A stretch of DNA of 64,000 bases from Rostrohypoxylon terebratum (lineage: Eukaryota; Ascomycota; Sordariomycetes; Xylariales; Hypoxylaceae): positions 62,001 through 126,000 of the forward strand of contig MU385874.1 in NCBI GenBank assembly GCA_022497145.1, in the 5' to 3' direction. Within the stretch, counting starts at the first letter, position 1, and each line of letters starts with the position of its first letter. This document shows, piece by piece, positions 55,860 through 64,000 of this stretch. The notes beneath the pieces were generated by a model, which saw only the letters and a program-made list of their open reading frames with translations, did not search any database and was not told the origin of the DNA. Both the position numbers and the translations under genes were made by a program.

Positions 55860-57311
55860 ATGCCTTCCCAAGATCTCGTACATACGGGGTCTCCCGAATC
55901 TCCTCAAGATACCCTCATTCACAACCGCTCCTTGTCGCCGTCTTCTATCAAGAAACGTCGAGCCGAATCCCCGCCTGATCAGGATAGTTCTGATCAGAAA
56001 AGGTCACTCCAAAACACCGCTTCCAACTTCTTGCCGTCTCCCTCTAACAAGAGACGTCGAATTGGATCACCACCTGCTCGGGATAATACAAATCCAGACA
56101 ATCCAGCTCCGGACAAGCTCGATCCAGACGATCCAAATCTTACGTGTCTTCACTGTGGAAGGATCTTTAACCCTAGTTATACGCCTCCAGAACCCGACCT
56201 TGAATTCGACCGTGACTTTGTCCCAGAACCCGACCGTAGGCCTGCCCTAGAATTTCTTTCTATAATCAATCCTGCTGAAACGTTGATGAGCGGCGCCCAA
56301 ACTGTCAACACCACTCGGTCGGTCGTTGAAAGGAAGACTGCCGACGATAATTATCGAGTCGACGTCCTCCAACCGAAGGGGATCAACCTACTACTTGTTG
56401 CGAATTATAAGGATGATACTGTCTATAAACACCACATGCCGGCACACGTTCGCAAACTTGTAGAACAGGTCTTATACGAAAATAACCCATTCGGCACGCC
56501 AACCGAAACTCAACTGCCGAAAGACGCCGAAATGGCTACTAGATGCCGCCGACTCTTCGAATCATTAAACAAAAGACAAATATGCCTAATCGAAGAATCC
56601 GTCAAAGACAAACTGGCTGCGCAAATTGCCCCTCTCTCCCTCGGAAACATAGATCTTGCTCCCGATATCTTGGATGATGGTAAAGTCTCAACGTTCACTA
56701 GCTCAGCAATGCTTGGAGGTTATACTCCCACTCCACCAGATATAAATTCTGGTCCCCTGCCAGGAAATTTCCATATTTCCCCCTTCTTACGAGAAGTTCG
56801 TATGGCAAGGCCTATTCCTGACATGATTTATGGGTATTTGGCCACCGCATTCCCAGACGCTAGATCCAGTGCTGCGGAATTACAAATGGCGTACTGCAAC
56901 GGCGAGAACATCATGTTTCCTTACCTAGCCGTGGAATACAAACCTCAATCTGGCAATCCGTGGCATACCGCCAACCAATGTCTCGGTGATATGGCAGTAT
57001 CCCTACGCCAAACCGAGAATATCGTCGGTTTCGGCCAATGCATGTTCTGCGTCTGCATAAACGATGACATCGCAGATATTTATATCGCGTGGTCAACTGA
57101 TACCCCAATCGACAGTATTCACACAATCGATAACATCGATAGATACTATTACATGATGAGACTTCGCAGACTTGTCATATCCGAATCATCTCAGTTCATT
57201 CAATTTTGGAAAATCTTGATCAACATCCACAGGTGGGGAGCAACCGACAGGTACAAGGAATTGTCTAGGAAATTATCCGAGTATTTGGGCGACGCGTCCA
57301 AGTCATTATGA
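55860..57311 (+). CDS. DUF7924-type protein, possible nuclease-like fold
   Basis: Single exon, 483 residues from the ATG at 55860. The first 115 residues are disordered and basic, with two similar segments (SPSSIKKRRAESPPDQD and SPSNKRRRIGSPPARD) that look like nuclear-localisation signals. LTCLHCGRIFNP could be a partial zinc site. The C-terminal half resembles fungal DUF7924: PDMIYGYLATAFPD, MFPYLAVEYKP (Glu-x-Lys near residue 358), then a NQCLGDMAVSLRQ helix, and IYIAWS further on. A strand ending in E-x-K followed by a helix with Gln is the shape of a PD-(D/E)XK core; this is inference. Neighbour of the Clr5-ankyrin gene on the same strand. Confidence 0.8.
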   Translation: MPSQDLVHTGSPESPQDTLIHNRSLSPSSIKKRRAESPPDQDSSDQKRSLQNTASNFLPSPSNKRRRIGSPPARDNTNPDNPAPDKLDPDDPNLTCLHCGRIFNPSYTPPEPDLEFDRDFVPEPDRRPALEFLSIINPAETLMSGAQTVNTTRSVVERKTADDNYRVDVLQPKGINLLLVANYKDDTVYKHHMPAHVRKLVEQVLYENNPFGTPTETQLPKDAEMATRCRRLFESLNKRQICLIEESVKDKLAAQIAPLSLGNIDLAPDILDDGKVSTFTSSAMLGGYTPTPPDINSGPLPGNFHISPFLREVRMARPIPDMIYGYLATAFPDARSSAAELQMAYCNGENIMFPYLAVEYKPQSGNPWHTANQCLGDMAVSLRQTENIVGFGQCMFCVCINDDIADIYIAWSTDTPIDSIHTIDNIDRYYYMMRLRRLVISESSQFIQFWKILINIHRWGATDRYKELSRKLSEYLGDASKSL

Positions 57312-57914
57312 TCATAAAAACATTCGATACCGCTACCAGACTGTCGCTTCTAGGGCTGATTCTGAAACGTCCAAGAGGAATCGATCTTCGACTGCTAGGT
57401 AGGGTGTGAGGGTGCGTAGCGAGTGCGGATGTTGTCAGATAGTAAGGGTTATATAAGCATGGATCGACGTTTCCTTACACGTAAAGGTTGTAAAAGAAGA
57501 CAATTGTAAAATAAATGGTTTAGAATATCACATAGGTAGGTAGGTACACGTAGGTATAGGTACTTTGAGTATACGAAGAGATATTATGCCAGGTAGGAGA
57601 AACGCCAAATTTCTTAATTAAAAAACGGGAGTACTTTTCAAATTAAGATATATTTTACTTGCCCTCATTGTGAAGTATTGTGTGCTCGGAAATACCCAAA
57701 TAGAGACGCTCGGCGGTACGTAGTATCAGATCAAAAGCATAACAAGGAGCTTAAAACGCAGCTCGAAAGCATAGATCGACATTGATATATTGAAGGCGTA
57801 AAAATTACAGAAGGTTTTGATTTCTAAACTTCTTTTGCACTCTCTACTACCTCTTCATCCTCCGATATGCTCATCTACTATACCAGCCTTGACTAAACAT
57901 CACTACCATCCCGT
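57312..57914. other. Intergenic region between convergent genes
   Basis: No gene seen; contains a TAGGTAGGTAGGTA run near 57535. Confidence 0.5.
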
Positions 57915-59345
57915 CTAAGCCTTCTTCTGCAGCACGAAGACCTCGCCGGAGGACTGGTTGTCGGAGCTGATGAAGAGCCTCTTGCCAGCCTTGTCCCAGG
58001 CGAGGCCGGCGAGGCGCCAGCACGTGCTCATGGTGAGGGAGGGGGAGTTGCAGGACCCGGGGCTCTGGGAGCCGATGATGTTCTTGTACCCGGTCTTGCT
58101 GTCCGCGGCGGCGACGGGCTCGTAGTTTCCGTCGGCGCCCTTCTGGAACGGCACCTCGGCCACGAAGTACCCCTGCGCCGGCTGCCGGTCCCAGCTGCCG
58201 TGGAAGGTGATGTACAGGTTCTCGCCGGCGGGGTCGAACACGTTGGTGATGGGCGCCATGTGCGCCGGGAACGACAGCCGCGGCGGGTTCGACTTGCCCT
58301 CGCACGACGCGTCGTTGAACGTCGTGTTGGGCGTCACCACGAACTGCGACCCCGTCTTGAGCGCCGTGTTGTCCCGGAAGTTGGACGGCTCCCAGACGGT
58401 GAAGCAGGTCGGGTAGCCGAACCAGGTGTTCGCGAGGGGAGCCTCGGGGTCACCGACTAGATTGCGTTAGTTTAGTTCTCGGTCGAATTTATCCTGGCCC
58501 GTCAGATAACTTACGGTAGTTCAGCTCCTCTGCGGGGTTGTCGATGTGGATGTCCGTCGCCTGGCCGTTGACTGTCCTCCTAAAGTCATCTCCACTGTTC
58601 TCGGCGCCCCATACGTGGCCGTTCGGGTCGAATGCGAGCGCAACTTCGTTACGTAGACCGTATCCCAGAACGGTTCCCTGGCTATTGTACGAGTAGCCGT
58701 TCGCAGGTGCTTTGCTCACATCGAAGACCTTGACGATGGCACGGCCGACGCTGGGGTCGATGGTCGGGTTGTCCCAGTTGGAGGCGGCACCGACGGAGAC
58801 GAGAAGCAGGTTCGGGTTCTTGGGCGAAATCACGGTGGTTCGCGTGGAGTGGATGCCCTGGCCCATACCACTGATAACGGTCTTCTGGCCGGTGGCCGTC
58901 AACGCAGCGTCATCGTACGTCCACGACCAGACCGTCGTCTGAGAGCTAGCATACAGGGTCTTGCCATCAGGCGTGAGGGTAAGACCGTGGTTGAGACCGG
59001 AACTTTGTATGAGGGTCTTCGTGCTGTTGATGCACCCGTCCGCGCCAAAGGTGTGAACCGAAACACCAGAAGTGGCTTGCAGCACTAGCATGTGGCCGAC
59101 ATTATCGAAGATGATGGTTCGCGGCTGGCGGAGACCGCTGGCGATCTTAGTTACCTGCCACCCAGAGTCGAGGGTATAGGGGTATTGCGGCGCGGCCACG
59201 CCAGAGCAGCTGGTAGGGAATGGAGGGTCTTGTGACAGAGCTAGACAGTTCCTCGTCAACACCGATTCCGACACAGTGAGAGACGAACCAACTCACCTTG
59301 GCCCGCCAGGGCAGCTACCGTCGAAACAGCCGTTACCAAACGCAT
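57915..59345 (-). CDS. Secreted PQQ-type pyranose/sorbosone dehydrogenase
   Basis: About 438 residues, exons 59345-59297, 59240-58515 and 58456-57915; introns of 56 and 58 bp with GTGAGT and GTAAGT donors. Residues 1-19 form a signal peptide (MRLVTAVSTVAALAGQALS). The rest fits a six-bladed beta-propeller of the glucose/sorbosone dehydrogenase group: LRQPRTIIFDNVGHML, LNHGLTLTPDGKTLYAS, YGLRNEVALAFDPNGHVWG, NPAEELNY, FGYPTCFTVW, FPAHMAPITNVF and ITFHGSWDRQP. Fungal relatives are extracellular PQQ-dependent pyranose dehydrogenases (AA12), which oxidise sugars and pass electrons to other secreted oxidases. There is no fused cytochrome or cellulose-binding domain. The third exon is much more GC-rich than the second. 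Confidence 0.9.
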
Positions 59346-61211
59346 GTCGATATGTGACCTACGATAATTATAGAACCAAGTAATTAACCTTAAGTCACTT
59401 AACAAGGCGCCAAGTTCTTGAAAGAGCTACGGTAGGGTGGGCTACAAGCGGGAGCATCATGTTATATACAAGCAGATCGACAGTTCGCCTCCTTCGCCCG
59501 CCTCTCATGATGCAGGCATGCTCGGTGGGAGACCATCTCGAATACGGAGTGTCCACGAACCGGGATGCTTAATAGAGCATGGCTATCTCGAAATGCTTGT
59601 CTAAGGGGAAGCCGGGAATGATTGGGCAGACCGAGGGCAGGTCGACCTAGTTTAGGCAATGGCAACCAAGATTTCCTAATATAGCATCGATGATACCATG
59701 CTTGCTTCAGCTATAGGTCAGTTTAATTATGAAGATGATAGAATCGGATACTGTTGTTTTCGGTCTGCGGAGGCAAATAATTTATTGTTGTAATTAGGCG
59801 GAAAGACAAAATGCAACTCCAACGAGTCTCGCCTCAGATCCCCGCTGCCACTCTTCTCGTACCGGCAGATCGCGAGGTGATGTCTGGGCCGGCGTAACGA
59901 ATCGTGGAAATGAGTAAATAAAGAATATCAGACGTCATTGGTAAATGGAGGGTGTTTTAGGACCTAGGTACTATGGGACATTTAAGACAGCGTCGTAAGC
60001 CTCGAAGATATTCGTAGATACCAGATAGGTACCCCGAACGAAGCGACACCTCCCTCATATGTGATCCCTTCTCACCTACCCACCTTTGATGAAGGCTCGA
60101 CTCTGTTAGATAGTTGTGGTAAATAGACTAGAGAGAGTGGTGGTTAATATGGGGAAGCGGCCAGCCAACTAGATTTTCGGGTCTCACGGCATCATCTGCT
60201 AGGAAGCATAATCTGGCGCTGTCATTATATTATCGAGCTTTGGTCAAGGCAAGCATATTTAGAGATTAGTTATCGCAAGGCGACGCCACCCTTGATAATG
60301 CCCCAAACCCATTGGAAAACATAATACAATATGCTTGGAGCTTATGTAAGAGTATCCGAGAGCCGGTTCCCTCTCTCTAGACATTATATCGTCACCTGAA
60401 GGTAGGCGTCGCCGTTCAGAGTGGTTTGCATGTCCGAGCTAGACGCACCCTTCGTGACGTTTGATAAAGATCAACCCCTAGTAGAATGACAGGGCAAGCA
60501 TCGGGACATGCTTTTTTGTAGCGAGCTTGGCTATCGTGTCAGAGGTGTTTTCGTCATTCATCCTCATACTTGAGTATAATCTCCAAAGGTCTACCGCCAA
60601 GGACAGTCTTATCCAACAAGACTTGCTTCTCTTCGTGATATGATTTAATAGCGGGACGATATATGTTGAATCAGCGTGCTTGAATTGCCAGACCGAGGAA
60701 ATGCGACTTGAGAAGTGAGTTGAGGAAGCAGTGACAGATTCTCGCTTTACGCCATTCAAGTTACTAGAAATAAAGATAACTCATACCTCACTGCAAAGCG
60801 TATGAAATGAAGCCATCACTGGCATGACAATCCTTTGCCTATGTTGTTAGTGTGTGTGTGTGTTCTAGAACATTGAGAGGAAAATGCGGGAATTTAGTTG
60901 AATGGGTTGATCTATTTTTATCAAATTCACAATTACATACTACCTAGTAGGTACTGAAACATGATCAAGCCACATCCACAGTCACCAGCCTCAGGTGATC
61001 GGAAGAACTTTGATGCTCTTATCTCTCCGCCTTGATACGTACTTGGTACAATACATATGTACATGCTAGCTCGTATTTTTAGTGAATTTTAGTGGTGAAT
61101 CTTAAGTCCTTCTCCTTTTCTTACATGAAACCTGATTGGTCGTCAGACCCCTGGTCCAAGCACAAGTCCAAGCACAATTTCTCCATCTTTCTCCATCTTC
61201 TGTCAAAGATA

Positions 61212-61243
61212 CCACAGTAAACCACAGTAAACCACAGTAAACC
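61212..61243. repeat. 10-bp tandem repeat (ccacagtaaa)
   Basis: Three perfect consecutive copies of ccacagtaaa upstream of the mannosyltransferase gene. Confidence 0.85.
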
Positions 61244-61637
61244 TCGAAACCAACCAATCTTCAACCTGCAATCTGCAACCTGCAACCTGTTTTTTCCTCT
61301 CCCTTACACAGTACTGTACCTGTACTGTACCTAACTTTGTAGTCTTGTACCCCCTTCATCTCATCTCAATTTTTTTTTTGATCTCGTATTATCCATTATC
61401 TGCTTCCCAATCCATCTTCTTACCAAAAAAAACCCTTTTTTTTTAATTCATCACTTGCTTGGCAACATCCCGCAAATCGTTCGTGGTTTGTTGCCATTCA
61501 GCATCATCGGCGGTTCCAATGCAGTCGTCTTCGATCTGTTAGATTGATCCGATTAACTTGGACTCCTTGACGGGCTTGAGCGACGCCACCGGACCACAAG
61601 TCTGACGCGTATGCGTATTGACCACCTATCCGGCCGC

Positions 61638-61663
61638 CCACATCGTCCACATCGTCCACATCA
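61638..61663. repeat. 9-bp tandem repeat (ccacatcgt)
   Basis: Nearly three copies of ccacatcgt in the presumed 5' leader region of the mannosyltransferase gene. Confidence 0.75.
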
Positions 61664-61963
61664 TCTACGCCCACATTCTCAGTATTACTACTTCTATTCT
61701 TCTGAAGTCGCGTGGCATACTTTAATACCATCACCGTTGACCGTTATCGAATCTTTCTAGGGAGTTAAACCCCCCTGTGTCGTTCGCTACTTTGCGCAAT
61801 TCGTCAGGGCGATCTACACCGATACTTCATGGAAAGCGGAAATACCCACGATTCTTTTTTTCATGGTTGAATAGAATACAATACTTGCTATTGTGACGAA
61901 GACGGCATAGACATATTTCTTACAAGCTCCGCTAACATAGAACCTAACACTGTTCTATCTCGA

Positions 61964-61981
61964 TTGCTTGCTTGCTTGCTT
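61964..61981. repeat. (GCTT)n microsatellite
   Basis: About four gctt units just upstream of the mannosyltransferase start. Confidence 0.7.
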
Positions 61982-62036
61982 AACTGCTTTCCCATTCACC
62001 AATTGGCGCTGGGAAGGGCGTCACTAAGCCGCCATT

Positions 62037-63802
62037 ATGGATTTGCTTAGGCGCGCTTACAGGCGTGTGCCTGCAGTGATGGGACCTGCTCAACTTCCCA
62101 CCACCGGCGAGAAGAGACCTCCACCAAATAGATTCACATCCCGACTCGCTTTCTTCCGGAGACCACTCCGATTAAAAGGCAATTCTAGTATATCTGTCCC
62201 TCTGGGCGTGGTCGTTTTATTCCCATGCATTGTTGTTGTCCTTATCCTGGTCTTGTTTGTTCGACATCCAAGTTCCCCCGGCAGGATATTAATGCCAGCT
62301 GGTGCTCCTCCAGCTATCCGGTATGTGTTCCGTGCCATCCAGCCACCTGTAATCATACAATTCGGGCCTGCTGACTGATACATTTCAACAGAAAAATCAG
62401 CGAAGAACACGACAAAGTATTTGTCACCGGATGTCTTGAGCCCGACACGACGACGAAGCGAGTGAACGGCGCATTCGTCGTCCTTGCCCGAAACAAGGAG
62501 TTGGAGGGTGTTATCCAATCCGTGAAGTCTATTGAACGACACTTCAACCGATGGTATCACTACCCGTATGTCTTCCTGAACGATGGAGACTTCAACCAGA
62601 CCTTCAAGGATACCATCCGCAACTACACCTCCGCCCCCGTCGAGTTTGGAAAGGTTGGCCCCGAGATGTGGGGATACCCTGACTGGATCGATCCCAAGGT
62701 TGCCAAGGAGGGTATCGCTAAGCAAGGAGACGCCGCTGTCATGTACGGTGGTCTTGAGAGTTATCACGCCATGTGCCGCTTCTACTCAGGGTAAATACAC
62801 TACAAATTGCTCTTCATCTCGAATATCACTAATGTCGTTTAGATTCTTCTACGACCACCCTCTCCTTGCCAAATACGAATGGTACTGGCGATTGGAGCCC
62901 GAGATCAAGTACTTCTGTGACATTACCTAGTATGTCAAATCCATTCCGTATCTCTTTTCTTTTTTCGTTTTTAATATGCTGACCTGTTCCAGCGATCCTT
63001 TCCTCAAGATGATCGAGTACAACAAGACTTACGGTTTCACCATTGCCGTTAAGGAACTCCGAGAAACCGTCCCCAACATTTTCCGATACGCTTCCGCTTA
63101 CAAACGCCTCAACAACATCACGTCTCAAGGTCTTTGGGAAATGTTTGTCGAACCCAAGCCAGAGAAGCCGGCCCCTCCTGAGAATGACCCTAATTACAAG
63201 CCACCTTTACCTGAAGAGATCCTACGCACCGACCCTGGCCGAATGAACTTGCCAGAAATTGATCCTGAAGCTATGGAGGGCGAGAGCTATAACATGTGCC
63301 ATTTCTGGTCCAATTTTGAAATCGCGAAGCTTAGTTGGTTCCGAAGCCCAGAATATAAGGCTTTCTTCGAGATGATGGATCGCAGCGGTGGCTTCTGGAT
63401 GGAACGAGTGAGTGAATTTAAGACGGCTAACAAGATATAGTCTTGCTAACTGGATACTAGTGGGGCGACGCCCCTATCCATTCTCTCGCTGCTGGTATTC
63501 TGTTGGGCCCTAAGGACATCCATTACTTCCGAGATTTCGGTTACCGACACACTACCATCCAGCATTGTCCAGCGAACGCACCGGCTCGTCAACTTCCGCG
63601 TCAACCTTTCCTCGAGAAGACGACCTTCGACGAGAGGAAGCGAATCGAAGAGGATGAGTACTGGGATCAATGGGATCCCGAGAAAGAGAACGGTGTCGGA
63701 TGCCGCTGCCGCTGTGATACTGATATCGTAGATGTCGAAGGCAAGGAAGGGTCTTGCCTGGCGGAGTGGGTTGATGTGGCTGGCGGATGGGCAAGCCCGT
63801 AG
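62037..63802 (+). CDS. GT15 alpha-1,2-mannosyltransferase (KRE2/KTR type)
   Basis: About 508 residues, exons 62037-62320, 62392-62790, 62843-62929, 62993-63407 and 63461-63802; introns 52-71 bp. A Golgi type II enzyme that adds alpha-1,2-mannose to O- and N-glycans from GDP-mannose. Residues about 53-75 are the signal anchor (VPLGVVVLFPCIVVVLILVL). The GT15 catalytic domain shows NGAFVVLARNKEL, WYHYPYVFLNDGDF, YWRLEPEIKYFCDITYDP (split by an intron), EYNKTYGF, SYNMCHFWSNFEIA and GDAPIHSLAAGIL; the nucleophile-type Glu of the family lies in the NMCHFWSNFE region. The end WASP follows a Cys-rich CRCRCD stretch. The gene is complete in the window; length fits the family. Confidence 0.95.
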
Positions 63803-64000
63803 TGAGGGAGTTGCTAACTGACTGACGCGACGCTCTCGGCGATCCCTATCAGCAACTACGGTTGGATACCCGATATCTTCAAGCGACCTTTTTCAAGGCA
63901 TCACTTGGAATCGCAGAATAGTAACGATGGAACGACATTTGTATTTGGTCTAAAACTTTTCTTCATCGCTTTCTGTCCACCAGGAGGGGCTCTCGGAAGT
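63803..64000. other. 3' flank of the mannosyltransferase gene
   Basis: No coding feature seen before the window ends. Confidence 0.4.

Larger units (their letters stand above)
59346..62036. other. Intergenic region, 2.7 kb
   Basis: No gene supported. A 93-residue frame at 60478-60759 (minus) lacks an ATG and features. Contains a GT tract near 60850 and three small repeats. The last 700 bases, with long pyrimidine tracts, are probably the promoter and 5' leader of the mannosyltransferase gene. Confidence 0.5.

Noticed and set aside
57871..58460. 144-codon minus-strand and 86-codon plus-strand frames
   Set aside because: Overlap the GC-rich third exon of the sugar dehydrogenase and are Arg/His-rich shadows.
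60478..60759. 93-codon minus-strand frame
   Set aside because: Starts without an ATG and lacks any recognisable domain or splice context.

Overview
The window comes from the nuclear genome of a filamentous ascomycete (Pezizomycotina, most likely Sordariomycetes). The evidence is many short GT-AG introns (about 49-130 bp) with CTAAC- or CTGAC-like branch sites, scattered genes on both strands, and typical fungal families: Chs7, GT15 mannosyltransferase, NmrA-like, Pth11/rhodopsin-like receptor, Clr5, DUF7924. Intergenic DNA is full of short TACCTAGGTA-type palindromes. I see no rRNA, tRNA or CRISPR array and no intact transposon. I reconstructed the spliced models by hand; exon coordinates are in each entry.

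Layout. 0-7.2 kb: a cytochrome P450, a DUF1772/anthrone-oxygenase-like membrane protein, a SnoaL-like protein with a C-terminal membrane anchor, and an NmrA-like oxidoreductase. All four are typical tailoring functions of fungal polyketide clusters, so this may be the edge of a cluster whose core gene lies to the left. 7.3-8.9 kb: a secreted protein made of two copies of one module, with an intron at the same place in each copy. 10.9-12.8 kb: an M14 metallocarboxypeptidase that appears to need a 4-nt microexon. 13.0-14.5 kb: a seven-helix receptor-like protein. 14.5-18.9 kb: a gene-poor stretch. 18.9-25.3 kb: a FAR1-type zinc-finger regulator, a small three-exon gene of unknown function, and eIF3c. 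25.9-31.2 kb: a hemerythrin-like protein, an alpha/beta-hydrolase peptidase and a luciferase-domain protein. 32.2-36.8 kb: one six-exon gene for a 1,417-residue soluble protein that I cannot assign. 37.6-41.2 kb: a low-complexity protein spread over several frames, and a Ser/Thr-rich single-pass membrane protein. 42.7-44.9 kb: a divergent Hsp70-like ATPase. 45.4-51 kb: a possible small gene, the chitin synthase chaperone Chs7 and a DUF4604 protein. 51.9-57.3 kb: a Clr5-ankyrin protein followed by a DUF7924 protein, an accessory-looking pair. 57.9-59.3 kb: a secreted PQQ-type sugar dehydrogenase. 62-63.8 kb: a GT15 alpha-1,2-mannosyltransferase.

Most genes look independent, as usual in fungi. 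The groupings worth testing are the tailoring-enzyme set at the left end, where the SnoaL-like and NmrA-like genes share one divergent promoter, and the Clr5-ankyrin/DUF7924 tandem. Several genes (21026-21644, 37615-39041, 45453-45754) are split into exons so short or ATG-poor that simple ORF calling misses most of them.
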